DNA of 24,030 nucleotides from Reticulitermes lucifugus (lineage: Eukaryota; Arthropoda; Insecta; Blattodea; Rhinotermitidae). The stretch is taken from positions 59,369 to 83,398 of the forward strand of contig JAKCWW010000611.1 in NCBI GenBank assembly GCA_026260175.1. Reading direction: 5' to 3'. The translations under genes were made by a program, and so were the position numbers. Below, one piece after another: positions 1-12,661 of the stretch. The number at the start of each line of letters is the position of its first letter. Within the stretch, counting starts at the first letter, position 1. The notes under the pieces were generated by a model. The model searched no databases, was not told the DNA's origin, and saw only the letters and a list, made by a program, of their open reading frames with translations.

Positions 1-60
1 AGCCTCAACCTCCTGGACCCCTCAGGGCCTGTCTAGGCCTGTAATGGGGTTGCTTTACCC
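1..60 (+). repeat. 3' end of a SINE (family A), cut by the window edge
   Basis: These bases align almost base for base with 16121-16178, the 3' end of the complete family-A SINE further right. Both share AGCCTCAACCTCCTGGA, GCCTGT-AGGCCTGTAATGGG and TTGCTTTACC, with a handful of differences. The head of this copy is outside the window, so its target-site duplication cannot be checked. Confidence 0.85.
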
Positions 61-2367
61 TTTACATCATGGCGAACAAAAACAGGAAGCAGGCTTCTAC
101 ATTTCTACGTATCTCATTGTTGGGTTTCTATCAATTATACTACACACATGGAGATGAAGAAAAATGGGATTACAAATACATAAATACATAAAACAAACTA
201 AAAGCGTGAGAAGAACAACAACACACCACAGCGTTATACGATTACTTCGCTTTCATATACGAAGGCTAATAGAAACAAACTGTTCGGGCAATATTTTCTT
301 CAGTGTCCAGAAACTCCGTTTATATCGCGATGTTTTATAAGACATGTCTGTACAACAGGAAAAGGAGTAAATCTTGCCACCTCATTAACAAGTTGTGCAC
401 CGTTGTAAACAGCTTCTTTGTGGCTAGTCTACTTGACACTGTACTGGTCATGCCATCGAACTGAGTTTCCACGGTAAATAATTGAATATCAGACAAATTT
501 TTGCGATTTTCAAAAGATATAGAAGTTTCAGATCAAACTTCTATTTTGCTTGTGGTTACAGAAGTTTGTAATCTGTTGCAATATCGTGATGACAATATTT
601 GCTTTTGTCATTTTTCCTTACCTGGACACGTGATTTACAGAACGTGTCGTATTCTGGCACCGTTTCTTTTCAGATACGCAAGGACGAGCTTTGAATTATG
701 GACACAGCAATGTAGGTAGCCTGTTCTCTTTGCTTTCCCGAAGAATAACAGTCGTGATAATTTGTCACAGAGTTCAAGACATTTCAACTCTTGCTCTTAG
801 TAGCATCTAAGTTCATACCGAAATGAATGCATGAATCACATACGTTGTCTTTGATGAGGAGGTACACCTTCGAAGTTTACTGGTAAATAAAAAAAACCAA
901 TGGTACACTGCACCTCTTAACCTGTTAGGTAAGACAACTAGTCGTAAGAGCTTATCTCCTAAGAAGCCCATCCAAATATTTATGGAAAATTGCCCATATC
1001 TTGGAAAGTATTGGTATTAGGACATATGTTAAAAGGCACTTTTCTACCCTCTTCAGTGAGTCCTACATACCCTTAAAGTTTGTAATCCCTCTTTTAACAA
1101 CCGGTATATTAGAGGGCTTCCTTCTGTCACTCTAATATTGCGAACTCCCCGTAAGTGCACACACTGTTTGATACTACTTCGATATTCAGTACTACCAACT
1201 TCGGTTAGGAGTACCGGAGCACTCTGTTTAAGCTCTCGTTCCCAGTTAAAAACAATTTTTTCTGTGTCATTATATTCCAGGCCTGTCAGACGTCCGTTTG
1301 CCAGTTTATAATAATACCTGTGTCATAAAAAACCTAACGTATTATCTCTCTGTGTTTGCCAGATCACGAAAACCATTTACGCCATCTGACTACAATAAAA
1401 TCCTCTCGAGCTGACAGCCACGCCACGTGTTTCAAGTAAACCAGCGTTTCAGAGACCGACTACGTGTCTATCGTCCGATGCCTACATCATCCTGGACTGT
1501 AAACTACAGCTCGGACGGTGTAATTTGGACAGTACCCACCAACATTCAGAGTTACGACAGAACACCAATCCTCCGAAATATTAAGTAGTTCTCCAAACAG
1601 AAATTGTAAAATGTCCGAAGAAAAAAAGCGATAATTTGTGTGAATTACCACCACTCGACTGGCGCCAATACTTCAGACAATTTTTGGAAAAATAAATAAA
1701 AACATTACTGGCTGGCTTGCTAAATTTTCGTGCATTTTTTTTTCTTTCACGTCTGCATTTGATATCTGCACGTCAGAGATCGACCAGTAAAATAACAATC
1801 ATCTGTCAATGTATCCTTTCCATTTAAACAACCAACGCAGTTTCAAAACGTTAAACATAGATAAGGGGACAATCACGTAAAATGTACCATTGCCACTTGT
1901 GGAGTTCTACATCTGCAAGTAATTGCTGTTAACCGTACCTGGATTGCATCCAAAATTCACGCTGTGAATTTATAAAGAGTGCCCACGCTGCAATATAAAG
2001 TAAGTTTCGTCTGGCTGAAAAGTAAACGCAATTAATTTCTGGCTCTCTCTCGCTTTTTTTACCGTCCCATTATTTTATTTTTGTCTCTCGTCCTGAATCC
2101 ATCCAATGTGGTTATCTGGTGAGGACATACAATTATCTGATGAAGGCTAAAGAGATTCCTACTGGATTGGACCTCAAGCGGACCGATGGCCAGATCATAT
2201 TAAGTTTTTACGTGATCTGGCTACATATGTTTTACTGTTTCACATCCGACAGTTACATTACGATGCTTTCATATGCTCGTAGGACTATTGTAAATTGATC
2301 GTTAGTTACCAGTGCGATAAGAGTTTGGAAAAGTACTTTATCGTTCACACAGTGACAGATTTTAGTA
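61..2367. other. Non-coding stretch, nothing recognised
   Basis: AT-rich DNA with stops in all frames apart from a 72-codon open frame at 501-719 that has no family-like motif. I see no RNA gene, no clear splice-bounded exon and no long repeat before the palindrome at 2368. Confidence 0.6.
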
Positions 2368-2549
2368 TCACAGTCACTATTTACATACACCAACTGGATG
2401 CAACTTTATTTAAAAAACTGTATAGTTTTTAAAAACATATTTAAAAACTTTTTAAAACGTTTTAAAAAGTTTTTAAATATGTTTTAAAAAACTATACAGT
2501 TTTTTAAATAAAGTTGCATCCAGTTGGTGTATGTAAATAGTGACTGTGA
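2368..2549. repeat. Near-perfect 182-bp palindrome without spacer
   Basis: The arms 2368-2458 and 2459-2549 are 91 bp each and pair base by base with a single mismatch (2431 with 2486). The centre is AAAAC|GTTTT at 2458/2459. The outer arm portion contains the motif CACCAACTGGATGCAACTTT and its reverse complement; the inner part is runs of A and T. A 14-bp direct repeat TTTAGTATCACAGT at 2361-2374 and 2580-2593 brackets it and overlaps the left arm. It may be a foldback/MITE-type insertion or an inverted duplication made during replication. Confidence 0.95.
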
Positions 2550-2593
2550 AAAGATGCACGGTGATTACAGAATAAAAAATTTAGTATCACAGT

Positions 2594-3649
2594 TTCGTAT
2601 GTTTTGTTATATCCGTTACAATCACCGCTGCTAAAATAATAAAATTAGACTTTTATACAGTAAAACAAGAAAGGAACACAGCTCAGACAGTAGATAATTG
2701 TAAAACAGAGTGCTGTGAAACTGTAAACATTGTAGAAACATCAGCAATTTTAATGGTTATGTGGTGTAAAATTGCTTGACAACCCAACCGGAATACTAGA
2801 TGTGAACTGCAGTGTAATTTAACGTCAATAAACAAACTGGGCCTGTTAGTATTTATAAAACTTCAGATGGAGTGAGGCTGTTTGAAAAAATATACAACTA
2901 AGATTACTGTCTTGTGGGTAGTGACGTCCTCTCTTTTGGTAGATACAACAGGTACGTAGAAAATTTCAGAAGGAACCTAATGTCTCAATTTATGGTAGAA
3001 ACAAAACACTGAAAACTGAGGCAGCAACTGCGTATGGAAAGCTCGTACTTATCTACGTCGCTTACCACAAAGAATTAATTATTTTTGTTAAAAACATGAT
3101 GACCTCAAAACTTACGTGTAACGCAAGTTCTCATATCTACAAAAATAACAATCACTAAAAGTGCAAGTCTTTGGAAATCACATATTGTGTTAATGCATAT
3201 TCTGTTAATCCTTCTTGGTTGCTTATATTCAGCCTGACGTTAAGCTGTTCCTGCACAATTAAAGTCAGTGCAGATATATTTACACAGAATCTACATTAGT
3301 AACTTATTCGAAGGTCTTCCACATAAAAATTTGCATTGTTATAAGAAAATGCGTATTTTACCGACAAAAATATATCGATTAACAACACCGGCATATGGGT
3401 ACAGTACAGTAACAATGCATGTGTGAAGGTAGCTTTGTGCCATCTGTATTAACGTAAGAACTGTCACAATAAATTTAACTAAATTACGCTGTAAACTTTG
3501 CAACTACTTTGTTTTCACAATATGCTTATATATTAATATGACAAAACGTACGCACGTATTTTCCCCTTAAACTATGAAACCCTGAGTTCCTTAGAAAAAG
3601 AACATTCACTCTGTCACGTTCCTTGTGCCTTCAGAATACCTAACGACGC
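2594..3649. other. Non-coding stretch, nothing recognised
   Basis: About 1 kb of AT-rich sequence without an open frame of note, an RNA gene or an obvious repeat. Confidence 0.55.
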
Positions 3650-3800
3650 TTTTTAGGCGCGTAGGCAAAATTGTGAGAAGCGTCTATTAGCTTCGTCATA
3701 TCTGTCTGTCCGTCCGTCCGCATGGAACAACTCGGCTGCCACTGGGCGGATTGACGTAAAATTTTATACTTCAGTATTTTTCGAAAATTGTGGAGAAAAT
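3650..3800 (+). repeat. Possible transposon debris with (TCTG)(TCCG) repeat
   Basis: The run TCTGTCTGTCCGTCCGTCCG at 3701-3720 is followed by CATGGAACAACTCGGCTGCC and then GGCGGATTGACGTAAAATTT. That order resembles an arthropod transposon-associated repeat I remember, with a short TCTG-type microsatellite followed by a GATTGACGT block. No second copy is in the window, so this is by resemblance only. Confidence 0.35.
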
Positions 3801-4498
3801 TCAAGTTTCGTTAACATTTGACAAAAATAACGAGTACTTTACATGAAGACCTATGTACATTTATGATAATATCCCGCTCAATTCTTCTTAAAATGAGAAA
3901 TGTTTCAGACAAAAGGTGTAGAGAGAGTTCAAATACACATTTTTTATTCAATAACCTTTCCCGAAAGTCGTGCCATTTATAAGATAATGTGGAAATAGAT
4001 GGTACAGCCGGACAGGCCACAGGTGACAATATTAGTACAGCGCATGCGCTTTGCTTGCTGGTTAACTAAAGCTACAAACACACACTCAGAATACGTAATA
4101 CTTATTGTTTTTCCACGGCAACAACGGTTAGGCGAACGCGCCTCAATCTTACGTTATACGTACATCGCCTGTCTTGTTTACAATACGGACTACAGCTTCC
4201 GGTGAAAGCAGGAGCCTTGAGTGACGTATACAGGCCAGAAAAAGTTGTTGGCGGGGAGCGCAATTCAATTGTTGTTGAATTATTGTAAAAAAAAGTATTT
4301 GCGAAGAGGTGCTATATGTACATATAATCTTGTATCGGAAGAAAAAGCACGTATTTATTCCACAATTTCTCGCGGAAAACCTAACGATGTTCTGTGGAAC
4401 CCTGGTTGGTAAACACTGATCTAATCTAATAAAATAAGTAGGTAAATTTAAAATAAGTGTAGAAGATAAGCTGTTTTGTACTAAAGTGCTTAAATTGG

Positions 4499-4502
4499 AC
4501 TA

Positions 4503-4530
<28 letters not shown>
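4499..4530. repeat. (ATT)n microsatellite
   Basis: About ten uninterrupted TAT/ATT units from 4501 to 4529, then an imperfect continuation to about 4540. A typical simple repeat, likely variable in length. Confidence 0.95.
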
Positions 4531-4533
<3 letters not shown>

Positions 4534-4540
4534 TATTTTT

Positions 4541-5539
4541 ATACAATGCATGTCAAAAATGTCAAAATAAACAAATTTATTAACAGACATTATATAACAC
4601 AAAAGACTGAGATCTCAATCTGACTCCATAACTGATGTTGCAATTATAATTTTGACGTTTATGTTTTATGTATATAAACGACCTGAGGAAGACAACGTAG
4701 CGGTTGGAAACACGTAGCCGCATGTCTGTGTAATTTAATAAAATTACAATTAGTAGGTTTGATGATGGTAAATTGGCAACTATTCAGTAAACTGTCACAT
4801 AAAATAATATTCTCATACAAGAGTAAACGTAAATCCTTTAAATAGTTGCATTTCCTTGTCCATAATATATTTCCTTGACACAACCGTTTATACACATTTA
4901 TAAAAGTTTTATAAATATTACTGACAAAATATTTCGGTCTCTCTATGGAAAATTCCAAGACTTTTTACAGGAACAGTGACTTTAATTCCTATTTCAATGT
5001 GCTCATAGGAAAAAGACCTCGACCTTGATTATATAGAGGGTTTTAAAGTTTTAAGCAAATTGTGCAATTATGTGTAAAGCAGCTTTTTTTGGATATATAT
5101 TGTATAAAAGATAGAGCCATATTTAAAAGACACGAAACTACTAAGGTATTAATAAAATACAACATTTAATACAAAAGACCAGCTGTGTCAGGTGCCACTG
5201 ATAAACTTGTTATGCTAAAAACCCTTTAATCAACAGTGATAAGCAGGACATCACCAGTTTACCTTCATTGAAGTAGTTTTTGTTATCTTCTTTCTGTATG
5301 ACGTACTGAAGAAATCGTCTGATGTCTGATAACAGCACTGGTATTTTGGTGTGCGTTTTTGTTGTCTGGTCGACTTTTTTTTTCAAGTCATTCCGTGTGC
5401 TCTGAAACTGCTCGAAACGTTTCTTGGAATTAAGTTATGTGCATTCCCATTAGCTACGCATCGTGCCATGCTGCTTGGTGGCTTTCTGTCCGTGTGCTCA
5501 ATAACACACCACCTGATGAGACGTATGATTAAGAGGAGG
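4541..5539. other. Non-coding stretch with one short hairpin-bearing motif
   Basis: AT-rich. A 99-codon reverse open frame (4659-4958) has no recognisable motif. At 4683-4710 there is CTGAGGA, a 4-bp stem (CAAC/GTTG) and GAAAC, discussed among the findings. Nothing else is recognisable. Confidence 0.5.
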
Positions 5540-5660
5540 TAAAGCTCCACTCATTCTTGACCTCTGTACCAGGTTGATGTGAGTGGTCAGATTCACTGCC
5601 CGGCCGCTTTACGGCAGGTGAAGAGGCTCTGGTAACCATTTTGTAGAAAGCTGGGCGAGC
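5540..5660 (-). repeat. Fragment of SINE-like family C, reverse strand
   Basis: Read on the reverse strand this matches the middle of the element at 21787-22075. Shared landmarks are GGT-ACC, a CTAAAGC/GTAAAGC block, GACCACTCAC versus AACCACTCAC, and an AGTGGAGCT versus AGTAGAGCT end. The conceptual reading VKRPGSESDHS parallels [11 protein letters not shown] in the other copy. Such VKRPG--ADHS readings recur in arthropod predicted proteins and mark a repeat rather than a gene. Confidence 0.7.
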
Positions 5661-8048
5661 ACCACAGCCGGACGGGAAGCTGCGGAGAAGAGAGAAAAGA
5701 ACTCTGGACCACCAGGAACAGCACGCAGAGTCCTCAGTCACCCAGGCCGTAGCATAGCCAATGCAGCGACTAGGCTATTCTGGCTCTTCTTGTACGACAG
5801 ATTGTTCCGCACAAAATATTCGGCGAAGAAGGAAGGGAGGCTTCGAACACAGCCTTTCAAAAGAAAGTGGTGACAACTGACGTAATAATGTAAGAAGAAA
5901 AAAAGCGACTAGCTATTTAATAGTCACTATTAGTTAATTTCCGATACATATTTAGGCTTATATAATTCATAGGGCTCGTACTTCACATTCTGCGATACGG
6001 AAAATGATAAAGGCAGCTGACACGAAAGTTGCTTGTTTCACGAAGACGTACTGTGCAAAATTAACTCGTTACACAAAGTGTTTCAAGTCCAAATTAGTTT
6101 CTTACTGCTCACGTTATGCAATTCATATCACATTCGGGGAAGTGACAAGTTATCGCCGTTAGTGCAATATGGACAGATGCGCACAGACAGGTCTTAAAAC
6201 GCTCGGGAAGGACACAGAACTGGATAGGATAAGGGGGAAAACTAGCGTTGTTCTTTTTGCAAGATGGTGTGTGCATATATGTGTGTGTATATATACATGG
6301 AAAACACCTGAACCACGCAGTGCCCAATCGCTTAATACTTGAGGTCACGACTGCTATATAAATTCAGCCCGTAGCACAAATATGGCCGATTGAGCGACGG
6401 CGAAATCTAAGATGCGCGTTTTTGACTTGCTGTAGTTTGTTATAGGAGGCTGTCAGTAGTTCTGACTACACAACGTCGCTGGTGCGGTGACGGCCTTGTG
6501 GCGGACTGGGAATAATTTGGATCGAATAGGTTTAGGTCCATTCCAGGTACAATATCGGCATTTGCATGAAGGAGCTGAGTAAAAACACGAAAAACTTATT
6601 CGAAATTGCCGATTACAGAGCAAAGGTTTGAACCACGTACCACAGGACATGATATCGCGAAGTAACCATGACGTTCCGTGAGTTGGACCTCTCGCCTAAA
6701 TTTGCAAAACATATTTGATAAAATATACACCTCTACACCGTTAAAAGAAAATTGGCTAACATAAAGTGTAATTATAACATAGTTCACATTAGCACCTTTC
6801 TCGTTTAAAAACGCAGTACCGGGCATTACTGAAATTTATGTTATTGCCGCGTCCTTTCATATCATTTGTAAATCCAATATTCATCTTTCTTTCGGCGCTA
6901 TATAATTATTCTGAGTTACTGAGAGCATCATTTCATAAACCATAATAAATGAATGAATCAATAAATAAATACATAAATAAATTTGTAATAAAATGAACTA
7001 CGCTTTTATTGAGGTCACCGTCTATGCAACAGCCTCCAGTACAGCTAAACTACACGCACTCTCATTCACAGTTCCTTACGTACTAAGATCAAGTCATAAA
7101 CCGTGAAATAAACATGAAAGCAGTTCTTTATAAATGTAAGTGTCTTTTTCACAAGACTTCTTTTAAGAAAGTTCCTTTTAAAATTCAAAACGTTAGTGAT
7201 GTACAAGCTGTACGTAGCGCAGAGGTAAAACAAAATATATAACAATAAAAGAAAATAATGACGGTGAGTTTTGTGAATGGTTAGACTCCCAGCAGTGTCG
7301 AGTTGCTTACAAATGAGGGGGGCCCATTATAAGACCCTTTCGCTCTAGTTCCAGGTTCAGTGTAACTGAAAATAACGAGCCCAAGGAGACCCCAAAATAT
7401 GAATGTATGCAGTTTAAATGAGGGAGGGGTTGAGTCGTAATGTGTCGTGTGGCGCTTTTCTGTCATAAAAATTATGAAATAGGGTGTTACTGAGAGGAGT
7501 ATTGTAGGATACAGGTCAGGAGGCGTCTGAACAAGGTACTGACCGTTGAAAGGCAATCATGAAGTATGATATTCGTCCACTCTATCTTGCCTCTTTTATT
7601 TTCCTCTCACCAATGGACATACGTGAACAGCAAGTGTGATTAACATTCGATACCAACAGCACTGACGATGTGCCCTTTTGGCTTTTTACAGGGCTGCCTG
7701 AAGATTCTGTGATGTTAATATCGGACATTTATGGTTTATGAAGCTCTGCAGTTTGATAGGAGTGTTACAAAGATTCTTCTACCTGGTGTCTCAATCTGCA
7801 GTGACAGAAATCTTATATTCCGAAAAAGGAGGGAGCAGGTTTCAGCGAAACCTTCGTTTCCATCTATCGTATTACAAAACAGTTTCGTAACCCAGATGAT
7901 AATATAAATATTCAATGCCATGAAAATGTCAAATTTAATTAATTCTTGGGTACGTCGCTTTTGCATTATTATTATTACATAAGCGAAGTAGTACTCATTA
8001 CTGGTTTCGTCAGTAACAAACGATTTGCTTCAAATGTGAAGGTGCATG
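5661..8048. other. Non-coding stretch, simple repeats only
   Basis: Short open frames on the reverse strand (6109-6348, 6596-6826, 7281-7556, 7736-7966) show no family motifs and no convincing exon boundaries. A degenerate (AAAT)n tract lies at about 6947-6982 and a short TG/TA tract at about 6268-6298. No RNA gene seen. Confidence 0.5.
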
Positions 8049-8275
8049 TTTTTTGTTGGGCCTGGGCCTCCTCGTTTCGTCGAGGTTTCATGGTCACACA
8101 CATTTGAGACACACCACAGTCGGTAGCACTCCTCTGGACGAGTGATCAGCCCGACGCAGAGAACTCTACCTGATAACACACAACACTCACAAAAGACAGA
8201 CATCCATGACCCCGGCGGGATTCGAAACCACAATCCTAGCATGCGAACGGCCGCAGACCCACGCCTTAGACTTTC
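8049..8275 (-). repeat. SINE family B (tRNA-derived), reverse copy
   Basis: On the reverse strand it has GTCTAAGGCGTGGGTCTGCG, the same as the window-edge copy at 23969 apart from one base, then a B box GGTTTCGAATCC (+ strand 8218-8229), then a body with GGCTGATCACTCGTCCAGAG and GTGTGTGACCATGAAACCTC that parallels the copy at 20253-20510, and an A-rich tail corresponding to T8049-T8054. The first bases of the tRNA-like head are diverged or missing, and I see no clear target-site duplication. Confidence 0.85.
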
Positions 8276-8281
8276 TCGATA

Positions 8282-9958
8282 ATACTCGTACATATAAGTT
8301 ATTGTAGTCCAATCATCTCATCAGGTTTTCTAAACGGGCACTTTTCACGAAGACTGCACATCAGATATCTGAGTTTTCACAATCATAACACTCAATAAGG
8401 CCATCTTAAGCTCGCTGGTGCCTTAACAATGGTATGTTATCCGTCTGTTCAGTCTCTATTCATAACAGAAAAAAGATAATTCGTTCTTTTATGCAGGAAC
8501 TACTATTTTCCTCAAAGTACAAGAAACAGTTTGAGCTGGACAAAGATTAACAATGTACTCTCATAGGAGAAACATTGGTAACACTAACACTAAAATCCAT
8601 TAGTTAATTTAGAAATTATTGAGCGGGACAGACACACCGACAAAATATACCAAAATTAAAGCTTTCCTTACAAAGTAGGAAAAATATGCTAAAAAAGAAA
8701 TTATACGCGCCGTGGAAGATGTTTATATCGCCACGTATAAATGATAAGGTTAGAGTGTTAGGTATGTACAAAGGTTAAGTCATAGGAGCAGAACAAAGAT
8801 TAAAATAATGGTTACTGAAATAGAAGGTGAAGCAAAGAGATACGAAAATAATATAACTACCTACAAAGGAACTGTCAACAACTTCAGTATTTTACCAAAC
8901 ATAATATTGCGTCCATTCAGAATAGCTTAATAGTTGTTTAGTACAAAAGAGAGCAAAATTATAATGCTCTTTTTTTTTAAATATGAAAACCGCATTACAG
9001 TACATTACAGTATAACTGTTAACGTAATAATAAAATTTACAGCTGAGGACAAAATAGAAATTGTGAAGTAGAGCGCGGCATAGAAGCCGTAAGTTGAACC
9101 CACGTTTCAGCACATACAAAATATATAAGTAAAGCCCATTTAATTACGAGTGCATTACGACTCTCAAACACTCGCACATTACACCCACCTTCAACAGCCC
9201 CACTTTTATCCACATTCTCCTTATATTTAACGCCACATCATATGTGCAGTTAAAAGATCATCATTAAATAAGCTGTGACGTAAGGTTCATCCCCTTATGT
9301 TTATCTACGCCTTCATAACCTCTGACAAAAACTGAAAGCACAAGCCCACTGCACTTCGTTTGTGCCTGTTTTAATAGCGCAGTTCATTTTGCTTGAAAAC
9401 AGACGTAGTTCTCCAAACGCGTAAGCTCTGTACAGTGCTTGACAGAGGGTGTTTCCTGATTTCCTCTTCACATTAATTCTATATGGAGTTTGAATCGTAA
9501 GTTGGGAGTATATGCTAATTTCCAGAACATTACATTCCAGCCAAAAACCAGAAACTAATCCCGAGGGAACATTCTGCAGGCAAATTGAAACCCCGTCTTT
9601 GCGAGAAGATTAATGATGATGGTGAATTTGCTCTCAATTAGAAGATCAGCATCCTATTCAATAATAGGAGAGACATGCATCCTTGGATAATCACGAGTCG
9701 GTAATTCATTGGCTGGACGGACCGTGGTCGCTTGGCGACCCTACAAATGATATTGGCAAAGAGGCAGATACGAGGGAACACAAAGCCTTGCATGGCTCTG
9801 CTTTGCCAGCAGACTGGTGCCGTGTGTGCAAAATTCGTAGTGTCATACCGACCAACTAACTCCACGGAGAATACAATTCTATAAGTTTCTGACGATAAAA
9901 TTTGCACTCCTAGACTTTCTGGACTTTTTCCATCGTATGTATTTGAATGTAATACACT
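8282..9958. other. Non-coding stretch, nothing recognised
   Basis: AT-rich sequence with short reverse open frames (8892-9119, 9638-9907) that carry no recognisable motif. No RNA gene or well-formed repeat is visible. Confidence 0.5.
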
Positions 9959-9994
9959 ACGTTTCGGGGACAGGTTCGGTCCCCTTCTTCAGTA
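9959..9994 (-). repeat. Short stem-loop motif with hammerhead-like core, probable transposon debris
   Basis: On the reverse strand the order is CTGAAGA (9986-9992), a bulged A, GGGGAC, a 7-nt loop, GTCCCC, then GAAAC (9961-9965). The 6-bp stem is perfect. CTGANGA-stem-GAAA is the core of hammerhead ribozymes, which occur in some retroelements, but I cannot find the matching stems I and III or a cleavage site. Confidence 0.4.
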
Positions 9995-10239
9995 CTGCTT
10001 CTTCCAAAAAACAACTGTCACTACATAATGATTATTTACACTGTAATTAAACCCGGATTAACGTAAAATTAGTAAATATCACATATTCCACAAAACTGTT
10101 TAGAAAATATGGTTATGCAAATTTCACTAAACATAAAATACACAAAATACATAACTGGTCACTGTAATTATTTCCTCTTGAGAAGCTAATATTTCCTCAG
10201 CTATTCAAGTAATTTTACGCATTTTATGGAACTCAAAGG

Positions 10240-10490
10240 TTAGTTACTGTGTTCACAGCAGCCCACCCCTTGTTCCTGTCCTGAGCTACACAATTCCAGA
10301 ATATGCTATCCCATTCTCTTTCAGGTCCAATTTAATATTATCCTAAATCTAAGCCAAGGTTTTCATGTGGTCCCTTTTCTTCGGTTTATTCCACAAACAA
10401 TTTGTATGCATATCTGTCCCCCCCCCCACACGAACCACATGCCTCGCCCATCTCACTTTCCTTGATTTGATCACCACAATAGTATTTGGT
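10240..10490 (-). pseudogene. LINE reverse-transcriptase ORF, degraded C-terminal fragment
   Basis: Reverse-strand translation gives VIKSRKVRWARHVVRVGGGT, then NKPKKRD, and after stops and shifts a region readable as DNIKLDLKE followed by VAQDRNKGWAAVNTV-like sequence. This is the order found at the C-terminal end of many arthropod non-LTR retrotransposon proteins (a VIKSRRMRWAGHVARMG block, then a conserved acidic/Trp block ending near DRDRWRALV). A run of ten C (reverse G) at 10413-10422 sits inside it. Frame breaks show it is dead; no catalytic polymerase motif is present. Confidence 0.75.
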
Positions 10491-12661
10491 GATAAGCAAA
10501 AATCATGCAGCTTCTTATTATTTTCTCCGAGTACACTGCATTCCCCTGTAAGTATCATTTCACCAATGCTCAATATGCATTCACTCATCCATCACCGACG
10601 CTACATAATTAGAAAATGACAGCATCGTTAAAAACACACAAAATGTTTCGCACCATTTAATAAGAACAGATCTTTGCTCGTGGTGGGAATGCAGCGCCTG
10701 ACAGCAAAGGAATCGAAAAAAATACTTTCACGTTACACAAATTTCTGTATTCAAAATATTAATACAAATAATCACTAAACACTATTTCCTAATTTATTAT
10801 AAATGCCTGATTATGTGACCCGCTTCACGGTTGTGGCAAGGCAGCTGCCGAAATAGACTGGAATATGCCCATGAGAAAATTATACCGGTGCACTTCAGAG
10901 TAACTAACAGGGAAGTTTAATGAAATTGTAGAACATGCGAGTGTGCCACAGATGGTTACATAGTGGTCTTGGGCCATCACTAAAACACGAGTTTTAAAAG
11001 TTGCAAGTTCTCGCTTTGTTTAAGGGAACATTATAAAAACTGCAAATTGCTGACATGATCACACTAAAGTTCTTCATACTAAAAGCACTTGAACTTCAAC
11101 GAGACACAGACACAAATGTTAGCGCTAGATGGAAAAAGCAGATAATGAGCAAGGGAGTTCACATAACCCAGCTCCATGGGTATCAAGAGAGTTCTTACTT
11201 ACACGAGGCTGGGTTCATATAGCAACATTAAATAACCTGCTCGTCTTTGACTTACAAAACCCCTTTCTTTTTCCCCAAAGTTTATCCACTCTCATCCCAT
11301 GGTAGAGTTTTATCAGCGAAATTATAAGTAGTGCGCGAGCCTCACTAACAGACGTGATAAACATACTTCCAATAACACATATCTCTAGGAACAATCCATT
11401 ACCCGCTAACACGATCACGAAGGATGCTGCTAGAGCTAAACGTATTCGCCTTTAATCCTTTGTTAACTGACACGTAGGATGTATCTCCATTGTCAAAGCG
11501 CAAACCTTTTCCATATTTCACACAAGATTTTTGTTCAAAGGTTAGTCCTTCTTCTTCGACTTTGTTTCTCTGACGTTACTAACTTCAGAGAAATAAAATT
11601 CTTCAGTTATCTTCCAAGACTGAAATTAGTAATCTACGATTTTTCTACAATATAAAATATATTAAATATATTTTGCAACGGAAATATACCCGCAAAAGAC
11701 GTCTTCTTAAATTCAAAACACATTGAAAGCGTTAAACTAGCAAACACAATTATACTTCAAATATTTTTACGTACACAGTCTTTATACAACTGAGCCTACT
11801 TGTTTAAGTCGACAATTGGCAATATTCTTGTCAGTCTATTAATAAATATCAGACTACCTCGGTAGGGATTTATATTAATTGTACAGTATTGTGACATGTA
11901 AACCTTTCAAAAGAGTAAAAATTACAGACACTTTGGAATAAATTTAACTTTTTTATTTATAGTGGATTTTAACGTCTTGCTTGGAAAACTTAAAAACGAA
12001 GTAAAATTGAGAAGTTTCTGATCACGTTCCATGAGAACTGATCGAAGCAGAAAGAACAACATTATATCCTAGGTCCACAAACGCAGTCACTATATTTTCA
12101 ATAAGAAAAAATAGCCATATCACCCCCCCCCCGCAAAAAAAACTAAGCGTAAAGAGATTAATAAGACTGCCACAAATGTCGATGAATGCCACTTTCTCAC
12201 ACGTATACAAAATGTTGCTAAACACTCTTTTGACAGCATTACCTCAATAAGTAGACAAATTACTTGGATGCGTCGGTGCGGCTTCTGACAATATCAACTG
12301 TTAAGGAAACTATAATAAAGAATCAAGCCTTCTGGCATGTTGCGTTTTGTCGACTGAAAAGTAGTTACTGACGTTCCGCAGGGCGTATTTCTTCCATCAT
12401 CACGGTCATACAGCCAAAGAAGAGTGAAAAAGTCTGCATTAGTTAGATAGGCCTACTATAAAAGTGGGATTAAAGTGGCACAGTGTGTCAGATAGACACG
12501 GATTTCAAAAACTACATGATCCACGAGAAATAATGTGTCACATCCTCATCAAACTTCATACATCCAGAAAAGATGGTAAGCTAATTCAAATCACTAAGCG
12601 AAATCTACAGTATTGTTAGTACAGAATATATATTTTAGAACTGTAACATGATGATTATATA
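10491..12661. other. Non-coding stretch, nothing recognised
   Basis: AT-rich, with short open frames lacking motifs (11215-11418 reverse, 12022-12225 reverse). A C-run followed by an A-run lies at 12122-12142. No gene, RNA gene or clear mobile element. Confidence 0.5.
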
